Assembly (NCBI GenBank): GCA_015055805.1
Contig: SVHN01000001.1
Coordinates: 124,001-188,000, forward strand
Reading direction: 5' to 3'
Source of the DNA: Clostridiales bacterium
GTDB lineage: Bacteria > Bacillota > Clostridia > Christensenellales > Borkfalkiaceae
DNA length: 64,000 nt
The position numbers and the translations under genes were made by a program. Under the pieces are notes generated by a model, which saw nothing but the letters and a program-made list of their open reading frames with translations, did not search any database and was not told where the DNA came from. Shown here in pieces: positions 25,058 to 34,100 of this stretch. Numbering within the stretch: position 1 is the stretch's first letter; every line of letters starts with the position of its first letter.

Positions 25058-27556
25058 GTGCAATACGAATCATTTTCACGCAACGTAATCGAAGTCATAG
25101 ACTTAGCAACGGCGATAGCAAAGCGACTTGGTTGTAGATATATAGGAAGTGAACACGTCCTTTTCGGGCTTATGAACGTTTCCGACGGAAGATCTGCCGC
25201 CATACTTCGCGAAGCAAGCGTAGACACTCAAAGATATTTAGTCTATCTGCAAAAGGTAGCGGATAAGCAAACGGTTATTGCAGGCAATATGTTCACGGCA
25301 AGGACCAAGCGTTTGTTTGAAACCGCCGTTGAAATATCGTTAAAAGCACGCGCTGGCTTTGTTGGTACGGAGCATCTTTTACTTGCCGTACTTTTAGATA
25401 GTGAGTGCATGGCGGTAGCAATTTTAAGACAACTTCGCGTAAACGTCGACCGCATAATCGCAGAACTTGAAGACGCGCTTTTCGGCAACTTTGAAATGGA
25501 AGATATCCCCGAAGAAGAGGAAAGTCTTTTTAGCAAATCGTATACGGGCGGCGGAGTGGGGGCAAAACCGCAAAGAAGACAGGATAAACAGCCTCAACAG
25601 GACGATTTGGGCGAACTTTCAAAGTTCGGTATAAACCTTAATAAACAAGCCGAAGACGGCAAACTCGACCCCGTTATCGGCAGAAAGAACGAGATTGATA
25701 GGGTTATACAAATACTTTCAAGAAGAACTAAGAATAACCCCGTACTAATAGGCGAGCCGGGCGTTGGTAAAAGCGCGGTCGTCGAAGGTTTAGCGCAAGC
25801 GATAGTTAAGGGCAACGTCCCCGAACTTTTAAGCGATAAGATAGTGTTTTCATTAGACATTGCAGGTATGCTTGCAGGCGCAAGATATCGCGGTGACTTC
25901 GAAGAAAGGTTAAAAAGCATGATAGACGCTGTTAAAAGTAACGGCAGAATCATACTTTTCATAGACGAAATTCACAATATCGTTGGCGCGGGAAGTACGG
26001 GTGAAGGCAATATGGACGCGGCAAACATCTTAAAACCAATGCTGTCGCGCGGTGAACTTCAAACCATAGGCGCAACCACTATTGACGAATACAGAAAATA
26101 TATTGAAAAGGACGCGGCGTTAGAACGCAGATTTCAACCGATTATGGTTGACGCGCCGAGCACCGAAGAAACGGTGGAAATTCTCAAAGGATTGCGCGAT
26201 AAATACGAATCGCACCACGGCGTAAGTATTCCAGACGACGCCATCATGTCGGCGGTGTCGCTATCGGATAGATATATTACCGATAGGTTTTTACCTGACA
26301 AGGCAATTGACCTTATCGACGAAGCGGCGTCAAGGGTAAGGCTTGACAGTTATAATTCACCGGCAGAGGCAAGACAAAAAGAAAAGGAACTTGCAACGCT
26401 TACCGCGCAGAAAAACGAAGCTAAGCGCAGGGACGATTTGGATCGCGCTATAAAAATTAACAAAGAGATAGAAGAAGTAGAAAAAGAACTTGCAGACATA
26501 AGAAGTCGCGCAAGCAAGATGAGCGGTAATCGTGAAAAACTCATGCTTACCCCCGAAGATATAGCAAAGGTAGTTAGCAACTGGACGGGTGTACCCGTAG
26601 TTAAACTCAACGAAACCGAGGCGCAAAAACTTTTAGGACTAGAAGAAGTTTTACATCAACGCGTTATCGGCCAGCAGTCTGCGGTAAAGGCGGTGTCGGA
26701 CGCAATAAGACGCGCAAGGGCAGGGCTTAAAGATCCGAATAGACCTGTTGGTTCGTTTATATTCGTAGGACCAACGGGCGTAGGTAAAACCGAACTTTCA
26801 AAGGCGCTTGCCGAAGCGGTGTTCGGCAATGAAGACAATATTATTCGCGTGGATATGAGTGAGTATATGGAAAAGCACTCGGTATCTAAAATGGTCGGCG
26901 CGCCTCCCGGATACGTCGGCTTTGACGAGGCTGGACAGCTTACCGAAAAGGTTAGAAGAAAACCCTATTCGGTCGTGCTTTTCGACGAGATAGAAAAGGC
27001 GCACCCCGACGTGTTTAATGTAATGTTGCAGTTGTTGGACGACGGCAGACTTACCGACAGCAAAGGCAGGGTTGTAAGTTTTAAGAACTGTATAATAATA
27101 ATGACTTCAAACGTCGGAGCAACTGAAGTTCAGCATAAGAATACGCTCGGATTTACAAGCGGTGGAAGTCAGGCGGAATACGACAATATGTGCGACAGGT
27201 ATATGGACGCCTTAAAGGCTAAGTTCCGTCCCGAGTTCTTAAACAGAATTGACGATATTATAGTGTTCCATAAGCTCACCAAAGAAGAAACGGGCATGAT
27301 AGCTGAACTATTGTTGTCAAGCCTAAGAAAACGCCTTGCAATGCTTGACGTTAAGTTGGAAGTTACGGCGGCGGCAATGGATCTAATAATAGAAAAAGGC
27401 TACGATAACGATTACGGCGCAAGACCGTTAAAGAGAGTTATTCAGCGTCAGCTTGAAGATAGGTTGAGCGAATCTATATTAAGGGGTGAACTTAAAGAGA
27501 ACTCAACAATGATTATAGACGCTGAAAGCGGCGAGTTCGTTTTCAGAAAAGCTTAA
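25058..27556 (+). CDS. clpC: ClpC-type AAA+ unfoldase
   Basis: This 832-residue unfoldase feeds proteins to ClpP. Two Clp_N repeats at about 1-145 bind phospho-arginine or adaptors. The first AAA+ domain has Walker A GEPGVGKSAVV near 235. A UVR-type middle domain lies near 440-480 (RAIKINKEIEEVEKELAD), and the second AAA+ domain has GPTGVGKTELSKA near 570. The start is a GTG at 25058 after AAAGGAG. The operon is mcsA-mcsB-clpC, but the repressor gene ctsR that normally leads it is missing here. I see no CtsR-type heptad repeat before mcsA. Confidence 0.96.
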   Translation: MQYESFSRNVIEVIDLATAIAKRLGCRYIGSEHVLFGLMNVSDGRSAAILREASVDTQRYLVYLQKVADKQTVIAGNMFTARTKRLFETAVEISLKARAGFVGTEHLLLAVLLDSECMAVAILRQLRVNVDRIIAELEDALFGNFEMEDIPEEEESLFSKSYTGGGVGAKPQRRQDKQPQQDDLGELSKFGINLNKQAEDGKLDPVIGRKNEIDRVIQILSRRTKNNPVLIGEPGVGKSAVVEGLAQAIVKGNVPELLSDKIVFSLDIAGMLAGARYRGDFEERLKSMIDAVKSNGRIILFIDEIHNIVGAGSTGEGNMDAANILKPMLSRGELQTIGATTIDEYRKYIEKDAALERRFQPIMVDAPSTEETVEILKGLRDKYESHHGVSIPDDAIMSAVSLSDRYITDRFLPDKAIDLIDEAASRVRLDSYNSPAEARQKEKELATLTAQKNEAKRRDDLDRAIKINKEIEEVEKELADIRSRASKMSGNREKLMLTPEDIAKVVSNWTGVPVVKLNETEAQKLLGLEEVLHQRVIGQQSAVKAVSDAIRRARAGLKDPNRPVGSFIFVGPTGVGKTELSKALAEAVFGNEDNIIRVDMSEYMEKHSVSKMVGAPPGYVGFDEAGQLTEKVRRKPYSVVLFDEIEKAHPDVFNVMLQLLDDGRLTDSKGRVVSFKNCIIIMTSNVGATEVQHKNTLGFTSGGSQAEYDNMCDRYMDALKAKFRPEFLNRIDDIIVFHKLTKEETGMIAELLLSSLRKRLAMLDVKLEVTAAAMDLIIEKGYDNDYGARPLKRVIQRQLEDRLSESILRGELKENSTMIIDAESGEFVFRKA

Positions 27557-27628
27557 AAAAATTTTTTTGCTCAAAAAAAAGGAAAAACAGCCTTTAACGG
27601 CGTAATATTATATAAGGAGGGATAAATT

Positions 27629-28153
27629 ATGAAAATTGAAATTGTAGGCAGAAATTACGAAGTAGGCGAACGCTTAAAAGAAGTTACCGCGCAAAAGCTA
27701 GGAAAACTCGACAAGTATTTTGAAACGCAGGCAGAAGTTAAGGCGTCTTTCAAGAAAGAGTCAACCACAATGACTTTGGAAGTAATGCTTGATTATGCTG
27801 GAAGACTAGTACGCGCAACCGCGTCGGGCGATAACTTTTACGACCTTTTAGATATTGTCCTTCCCAAACTTGAAGGGCAGATAAGGAAGTATAGAACGCG
27901 TTTTGACAAGCACCAAAAGAACATGGCGTATAAGGACGCGGCAATGTTTGCTGCCGATAACCTAGCAAAAGACGCAAAGGTGGTAAAAGAAAAGAAATTT
28001 ACCTTAACACCTATGACGGTTGACGAGGCGGCGGCAGAACTTGAACTTTTGGGACACTCTTTCTACGTGTTTTTAGAGGCTAAGACCAACACGGTACAAG
28101 TGATATACCGTAGAAACGACGGAGATTTGGGGCTTATAGAACCGCAGATTTAA
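27629..28153 (+). CDS. hpf: Ribosome hibernation promoting factor, long form
   Basis: This 174-residue protein binds stalled ribosomes and joins them as 100S dimers. The N-terminal S30AE domain starts MKIEIVGRNYEVGERLKE. A linker leads to the C-terminal dimerisation domain (TPMTVDEAAAELELLGHSF ... VIYRRNDGDLGLI), which is typical of Bacillota. AAGGAGGG precedes the ATG. The gap after clpC has a T-rich stretch but no clear terminator. Confidence 0.95.
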   Translation: MKIEIVGRNYEVGERLKEVTAQKLGKLDKYFETQAEVKASFKKESTTMTLEVMLDYAGRLVRATASGDNFYDLLDIVLPKLEGQIRKYRTRFDKHQKNMAYKDAAMFAADNLAKDAKVVKEKKFTLTPMTVDEAAAELELLGHSFYVFLEAKTNTVQVIYRRNDGDLGLIEPQI

Positions 28154-28159
28154 AAAACT

Positions 28160-28951
28160 ATGAAGATAGGCATATCAACGGCGTCGTTGTTCGCACGCCG
28201 TAAGACCGAAGACGCTTTGGAATTTTTGGGTAAAAACAACGTGCAATGCGCAGAAGTTTTTTTAGAATCTTATTGCGAGTACAACAAAGAATTCGGCGAA
28301 TTATTAAATAGTGTAAAAGGCAATACGGGTGTGCACTCTGTGCACACCCTAACCACGCAGTTTGAACCGCAACTTTACAGTATAAACGAGCGCGCGAAAG
28401 CCGACTCGTTTGAGTTTTTGAAAAAGACTATGCAGGCTGGACAGGCTGTCGGTGCAAAGTATTACACCTTTCACGGCGGCGCACGGTTTAAGAAAACACC
28501 GTTTACTATAAATTACGATAGGGTTGGGCAGATTACCCAAGAGATTATAGATACTATAAAGCCTTACGGAATAAGCCTTGCTTACGAAAACGTGCATTGG
28601 GGCTATTATAATTACATAGGTTTTTTTAACGAGATAAGAAAACGCACTTTGGGATTAAAAGGTACGTTCGACATAAAACAGGCAAGGCAGAGCGGAATAG
28701 ATTACGCCGAATATATCGAAGAAATGGGCAAAGACATAGTGACCGCGCACCTATCCGACGTTGACGAAAACGGCAAAATGTGTCTGCCGGGGAAAGGCGT
28801 TACCGACTTTAACGACGTTCTAAAAAGATTAAAAGACGTAGGATTTGACGGCGCGATACTTATCGAGGCGTATACGTCCGACTACGATAAAGAAACCGAA
28901 CTTTTCGAGTCGGTAGAATATTTAAATAATTTATCTGCAAATATTTTCTAA
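28160..28951 (+). CDS. Sugar phosphate isomerase/epimerase-like TIM barrel protein
   Basis: This 263-residue protein is of the xylose-isomerase-like (AP endonuclease 2) fold. Likely metal ligands are the Glu of CAEVFLE near residue 36, His of YTFHGG near 113, Glu of LAYENVHWG near 143, and Glu of LIEAYTSDYDKE near 235. The substrate cannot be named. There is no clear Shine-Dalgarno sequence and it starts 6 bases after hpf, so it may be read by coupling. The reading frame contains a perfect 10-bp inverted repeat at 28327-28349. Confidence 0.8.
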   Translation: MKIGISTASLFARRKTEDALEFLGKNNVQCAEVFLESYCEYNKEFGELLNSVKGNTGVHSVHTLTTQFEPQLYSINERAKADSFEFLKKTMQAGQAVGAKYYTFHGGARFKKTPFTINYDRVGQITQEIIDTIKPYGISLAYENVHWGYYNYIGFFNEIRKRTLGLKGTFDIKQARQSGIDYAEYIEEMGKDIVTAHLSDVDENGKMCLPGKGVTDFNDVLKRLKDVGFDGAILIEAYTSDYDKETELFESVEYLNNLSANIF

Positions 28952-28956
28952 AAAAC

Positions 28957-28990
28957 TTGACTAGAAAAATTAAAGGTGATATAATCACCT
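28957..28990 (+). promoter_or_regulatory. Promoter with a palindrome over the -10 box
   Basis: TTGACT (28957-28962), 17-bp spacer, TATAAT (28980-28985). AGGTGA-TATAA-TCACCT at 28974-28990 is a perfect inverted repeat that encloses the -10 hexamer. It is a good candidate repressor site for the lipoprotein gene downstream. Confidence 0.7.
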
Positions 28991-29016
28991 GGATAAAATT
29001 TTTAAGGAGAAACAAA

Positions 29017-29562
29017 ATGAAAAGATTTTTGGTAGTAGCATTAGCAGTTATTATGTCTATCTGCGCGCTAGCAATGGTTGGCTGTGGCAAAGGCGTATCG
29101 TACGAAGATTTTAAAGCAAAAGCAGCTGAACTTCAAGCAAACGACCCCAACGATACGAAAGGTGTTGTGCAGTTTAAGTTTGGCGACGAAAAGGAGTACG
29201 GTCCTTCGGTATCGTTTGAGATAACCGACGAAGGCGTTGACTTTGACGAAAAAGCTGTTGCAAATTATGCAATCTTGGCACAGTCTGAAGTAGTTAAGAA
29301 CATTACAACGTTGTCGTATTCTCGTGCATGGACGGTAATGGAGAAAAAAAATGAGAAAGGCACTCTTGATAACGGAAAGAAATGGGAGTCAAAAGTAGTT
29401 TATTTGACAAATGGCGAATTGAGCGTTACGTATGATTATAATTTGGAAGATATCACGCAACATGAGTACTTAAAATATGATCTTGAAACGGGATACGTTA
29501 TTGAGAAAGTAAGAGAAGATATAACCGGAAAGGTTTATATGCTGGTTGACTGGAGTGAATAA
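29017..29562 (+). CDS. Small lipoprotein of unknown function
   Basis: This 181-residue exported protein has a signal peptide (MKRFLVVALAVIMSICA) and a lipobox ending at Cys23 (AMVGC), so it should be anchored to the outer face of the membrane. The mature part is acidic and beta-rich, with no family I recognise. TTTAAGGAGA favours the ATG at 29017 over a longer reading that begins inside the promoter. It has its own promoter and a strong terminator. Confidence 0.75.
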   Translation: MKRFLVVALAVIMSICALAMVGCGKGVSYEDFKAKAAELQANDPNDTKGVVQFKFGDEKEYGPSVSFEITDEGVDFDEKAVANYAILAQSEVVKNITTLSYSRAWTVMEKKNEKGTLDNGKKWESKVVYLTNGELSVTYDYNLEDITQHEYLKYDLETGYVIEKVREDITGKVYMLVDWSE

Positions 29563-29572
29563 AATACAAAAA

Positions 29573-29598
29573 CGCCCGACGGATTAAACCGTCGGGCG
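29573..29598 (+). terminator. Terminator after the lipoprotein gene
   Basis: CGCCCGACGG and CCGTCGGGCG form a perfect 10-bp GC-rich stem with a 6-nt loop. The tail (TAAATATTTT) is AT-rich. It probably also works for the convergent AraC gene. Confidence 0.85.
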
Positions 29599-29645
29599 TA
29601 AATATTTTAAATGAATAAACTTTAAGTGCCTGCGTAAACTACCGA

Positions 29646-30485
29646 TTAAGTTTTTTCCTTTCGCCATTGAGCAGGGGTAACGCCGTACTTGTTCCTAAAC
29701 GCAATGATAAAGTTAGAAGTTGCGTTGTACCCTAACTTTTCCGCAACTTGAGCAACGCTGTTTTCATTGTTGGCAAGTAGCGATATAGCGTAAGAAAACC
29801 TTGTTTCGGCAAGATAATCTTGTAAAGTTTTTCCCATAAACCGCTTAAATTCTCTGCAAACGTAGCCGTGTGAGTAGTTGGTTGATGCAATGATTTCTTC
29901 AATATTCTTATTGATAAAACTAGCCGTGCTAAGTCTTGACACCAAGAGAGAAAGCCATTGCGGAGTATCAACCGTGTCGTTAATGTTTGAAAGCCAAAGG
30001 TCGAGAATACTCATAACGACGTTTCTGTGCCTAGCCTTTAATTGAAGATCGGACTTGCCGTCGGTGATGTTAAGGTAACTCATTTTACTCTCTAGCATCT
30101 GCATTTCAAAATCAGGTATTGAAAAATCTAGGGCAAGCGGCTGATTTAAAAGTTTGTCAAAAAGCGTAGGGGATAACGAATCGCAAATATTTTTCATAAC
30201 GTCCACGGTAACGTATATGTCGCGCGAAGTGTGTGGAACGTCCGCCTCAAAATAATGTTCGTCCATAGGTCTTAAAAGAATAATTCTGCCATGCTCTATG
30301 GTGTGGCAAACGCCGTTAATGTAGTTGTTGTATACTCCGCTTAAACAAATAGTAAACTCAAAAAAGGCGTGGGTATGTAAAGGACAGTCGTTTCTAACGA
30401 CGATCCTAGAATAGGGCGAACTTGTAATATTTTGTTCAGTCAGATAATTGATCCGTTTTCCGTCTTTAAGATAAGAATAGTTCAT
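29646..30485 (-). CDS. AraC family transcriptional regulator
   Basis: This 279-residue regulator has an N-terminal cupin-like sensing domain (HTHAFFEFTICLSGVYNNYI) and a C-terminal double helix-turn-helix at about 180-276. The second HTH shows SVAQVAEKLGYNATSNFI and the usual FRNKYGVTPAQWR end. The family commonly senses sugars and activates transport and glycosidase genes. AGGAGA lies 8 nt before the ATG. It is transcribed away from the 31-35 kb genes across a 600-bp spacer. It is the only obvious regulator for the glycan locus and the likely reader of the GTCAA repeats. Confidence 0.92.
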   Translation of the reverse strand: MNYSYLKDGKRINYLTEQNITSSPYSRIVVRNDCPLHTHAFFEFTICLSGVYNNYINGVCHTIEHGRIILLRPMDEHYFEADVPHTSRDIYVTVDVMKNICDSLSPTLFDKLLNQPLALDFSIPDFEMQMLESKMSYLNITDGKSDLQLKARHRNVVMSILDLWLSNINDTVDTPQWLSLLVSRLSTASFINKNIEEIIASTNYSHGYVCREFKRFMGKTLQDYLAETRFSYAISLLANNENSVAQVAEKLGYNATSNFIIAFRNKYGVTPAQWRKEKT

Positions 30486-30699
30486 AACAAATTTCTCCTA
30501 ACCTAGTATAAACGCGTAAGATTAAGTATTTTCGTATACATTGTATTCTATTTTACGCTAAAAGTAAAGAGTTTTAATTAAAAAAATTAAAAAAAATCAT
30601 ATAAAACCACCAAATAAAAAACGCAAAATCGCAAGTAAAAATATAATGATTTTTAATTTTCGATAAGTGAAATGTTCAAATATTCAATTCATTTTAAAT

Positions 30700-30763
30700 G
30701 TCAACAATTCATAACTTTTGGTCAAATTTTCATATTGACACGTGCCATTATATAATGTTTAAT
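30700..30763 (+). promoter_or_regulatory. Promoter A with direct-repeat activator site
   Basis: Two GTCAA units (30700-30704 and 30721-30725) lie exactly 21 bp apart. The 20-bp block at 30707-30726 is identical to one at 38156-38175. Eight bases later comes TTGACA (30735-30740), a 17-bp spacer and TTTAAT (30758-30763). An AT-rich stretch of about 200 bp upstream, back to the AraC gene, shows nothing else I can name. The leader to the next start codon is 239 nt. Confidence 0.7.
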
Positions 30764-30834
30764 GAAAAGACAAAAATGCGGCGTATTTTAAATTGCACCT
30801 AAAAATTGCATAAGGAAAACAGGGATATTTTTCA

Positions 30835-30906
30835 AAAGGGTGCACCCTTTCTTCCCCCTACGAGGGAAAGAAAGGGTGCACCCTTTCTTCCCCCTACGAG
30901 GGAAAG
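30835..30906 (+). repeat. Two perfect 36-bp tandem units with hairpin potential in a leader
   Basis: The units 30835-30870 and 30871-30906 are identical. Each contains the palindrome GGGTGCACCC and a pyrimidine arm TTCTTCCCC that can pair with the purine arm GGGAAAGAA. They lie within the presumed 5' untranslated leader of the peptide/GLUG unit, about 70 nt after the promoter. A structural or regulatory RNA role is possible. Confidence 0.9.
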
Positions 30907-31002
30907 AAAAACGCTTTGGTGGCTAAATTTGGGCGTTAAAAAGGGAATTGTGTGGTAAGGGCTGTCGTGTTTTGTAAAATTTTTATTTATGGAGGATGAG
31001 TT

Positions 31003-31125
31003 ATGATGAAAACTTATCTTGAACCAGAGTTGGAAATACAGTTGTTTTGCGCGGTTGATTCTGTGCTAAGTTCAACCTTTTCCGATTCAGATGCGGTAAA
31101 TATTGATGCGGAGGACTTTTTATGA
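31003..31125 (+). CDS. 40-residue acidic peptide, translationally coupled to the repeat protein
   Basis: GGAGGATGA precedes ATGATG at 31003. The product begins MMKTYLEPELEIQLFCAVDS and ends with Asp/Ser-rich sequence; it has no signal peptide. Its TGA overlaps the ATG of the next gene (ATGA), and a GGAGG for that gene lies inside this frame at 31110-31114. The strong ribosome site and coupling argue for real translation. I do not recognise a family. It could be a leader that controls translation, or a small partner of the exported protein. Confidence 0.7.
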   Translation: MMKTYLEPELEIQLFCAVDSVLSSTFSDSDAVNIDAEDFL

Positions 31126-34100
31126 GAAATTTAACTAGAAAATCCTTAGTAACAATACTTGCAGTTGTACTTATGTGCATATCGTGCGTATTCTGTGTTT
31201 TGCATTTTGGTAAAGCTACGGTGAACGCACAAGCGGACGGAAACGTTACTGTCGGAACAGCGGAGATACCCGAAGAGAGTAAGATCCAGCTTGCTGAGAA
31301 CGGAAAGTTTAACCTTTTAGATGAAGCAAGCGTACGTATCGAGTCGGATGGTATCAGGTTTGAAGCTAAGATTGCCGAATCTTATTATAAAGAAAAGAGT
31401 CAAGACGGCAGTGTAGACGTTCAACTTCTTGCAGTTGTAAGAGCGAACGGCAAGGTCGGCGCGTATCCTTTTGAAGGTACGCCAGTCTTTGAAGGCAATG
31501 AGGGCTCGAAAGTTTTTAATTTCAAGACCTATCTTAACTTCAAGAGTTTAGCGAATAAATCCGAAGCCGAAAAGAAAGCTGCTTACGCAATGGAGTTTAT
31601 AGTAGAATCTTACTTGAAAGTAGGCGAAGGCGACAGCGCAGTTTATTACAAAGCTTGTCAATCTAATGGCGAAGTTAAACGTACTATGCGTGACGTTGCT
31701 ACTGCCGCTTACTTTAACTATCAAGAAGGTCAAGACTTCGATAAGGAATCCGTTAAAGCTTACTTTGATATTGAAGAGTCTGATACAAACTTATCTCTTG
31801 ACTCGTACTCTTTCGGTACGGACGGGGCAACTTTCCGTCTTCCCGATACTTTTGACGATCCCGAAAACGGCGGAAAGATAAACGTATATCTAAATGCTAA
31901 GACCTACGAAGCAACTTACGACGCAAATGAAGACGTGTATACTATATCTACTATACACGCGCTTATCGATGCGCAAAACACCGTGTCTGTAGTTCAGGAT
32001 GGTAAGGTTTTTGTATCAAAGATTGTTCAGGCAACAAAACTGCATAGCGGAAACTTGGATGAATTAAAGAACGCAACCACAGGTGCTTTCGTTTTAACCC
32101 AAGATATCGACCTTAATGGTCAGATTTGGCAGGACGGCGAAAACAAAAAGAGAGATCTTATTTTTGACGGTAACGGTCACTCTATAAAAAATATTGCGTA
32201 TCCAAGTGGTAAAAACTACCATTGTTTCTTCACTAACTTTGGCGGAATAATAAGAAATACGTATTTTGATATTTCTAACTATGCGGGAAACAATCGCGGA
32301 CTTATCGGCCAGATAAGGGGTGAAACCACTATAGAAAACGTTGTTATAAGTTATGATAAGTTTGCTTCATATAATGGCGGTGGTGTCGGAGCGATGACTG
32401 CTAGTAACGTTAACCTTAAAAACGTACTGATAAATTTTGGCTCTTACGTAGGTGACGGCACGAATTATGGTGCTATTATTGGCGGTCATAGTGATGGCGC
32501 AAGCGCAGTAGTAACAACTGAAAACGTGCATATTGTTAACCCATCAAAGAATAAGTATTCTAGCTTGTTGCCTATTGGCACGATAAACGGTATTAGTGAA
32601 AAAGATTATTTTGTGTATGATTCTTTTGAAACCGTTGGTAAAATGGCGATAGAAAACAAACTTGATGAAGGAATAAACGCTTTGGTTAAAGATAACTTAA
32701 CTTTTGCACTAGATAATAGCAATATCGACATATTAAAAACCGCTATCACAGGGTACTATTACTTAGCTGACGATATTGATATGGATGGTATAACTTGGGA
32801 TCCTTCGGTAACTTTTTCTGGTGTGCTTGACGGCAAAGATAAATCGATATACAACTTTACTGCTAAAGAAGGCAATATAGGTTTGCTCTTTTATACAGGA
32901 GACGGTGCCACTATTAAAGATTTAAGTATTAACGCGAAAACTAATACGAGCAGAGGGGTTTTGGTTGGTCAAGTTAAGGGAAGGTCTTTGATAGATAACG
33001 TTGTTATCGATGTTGACGCGTTGAACGGTGCTTTGTATTCGGGGTGTGTAACGAGCGTGTTACAGGGAGAATTAACCGTTAAAAATTCGATATTTAATAT
33101 TGATTCAGCATCAGCAGAGGTTACAGACGTTGGTTTTATTGCTGGAGGAGAAGCTCCTTCAGGTAACGTCATAGTAGATAACGTTTGGGCATTTGTTCCT
33201 ACGGCTGCTTTGGCAAATCCTTTTAGGGCTACACATAGTAAAAATGAAACCGAACATTATACTTACGGGATGGACGGTGAACTTGCAGAAAACGGAAAAG
33301 AGTTCCACGTTTACGCGATTACCACACCAGATGAACTTGTTTATTTTGATACGAGCATTATACCTGATTCAACCATTAAAGCGTATGCAGATAAGATAAT
33401 TCCCGAAAAATACGACGCTTATGGGGTTACCTTGCTCGACAATGATAACTTCTCGGATTTGAAAGGTGCAACTAATGGATACTACCTGTTGACAGCCGAT
33501 ATTGAAATGAGTGATGTTTCTTGGACAAATACGGGAACGTTTGCCGGCACGTTTAATGGAAACGGCCACGTTATCAAATCATTATCAGGCAGTTTGTTTA
33601 ATTATATAAGCGGTTCAACTATTAAGAACGTTGCGTTTTCAGACGCTAAGCCAGGAAATAGCGGCGTTATTACTGGGCAGATTCATGGTATAGATACAAT
33701 TAAAAACGTTGTTGCCTATATTACTGGAACAACGGGAACAGCAAATTATACTTCACTTATTGGTTGGCAGACTAAAAACACTTCCGAACTTACAGTGGAA
33801 GATGTTGTTGTATACGCTCCAAATTTAACAGGTAGTTCTATGGGCTTTTTGACAGCTTATGGTGTGGATCATATGTCAGTTAATAACGTTCATTGTATTG
33901 GAAGCTTGCCTATTTATGGCCTTAATGCTCTTGGTTCAGATAAAAGTTATTTGACGGTAGCAGAACTTACCAAACTCGACGGTACAACAGATGCAAAAAA
34001 AGGAACAGATTACTTCATTTATGCAGATGTTGACACATATTATGAGACTGCAGAAGAAACTGGAAAGATTTCAAAAGAGTTGGCTAAAATGGTTAGAGAC

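Noticed and set aside
30751-30756. TATAAT in promoter A
   Set aside because: It is only 10 bp from the TTGACA. TTTAAT at 17 bp matches the layout of promoter B.
30835-30906. CRISPR array
   Set aside because: The two 36-bp units are directly adjacent with no spacers, and no cas genes are present.
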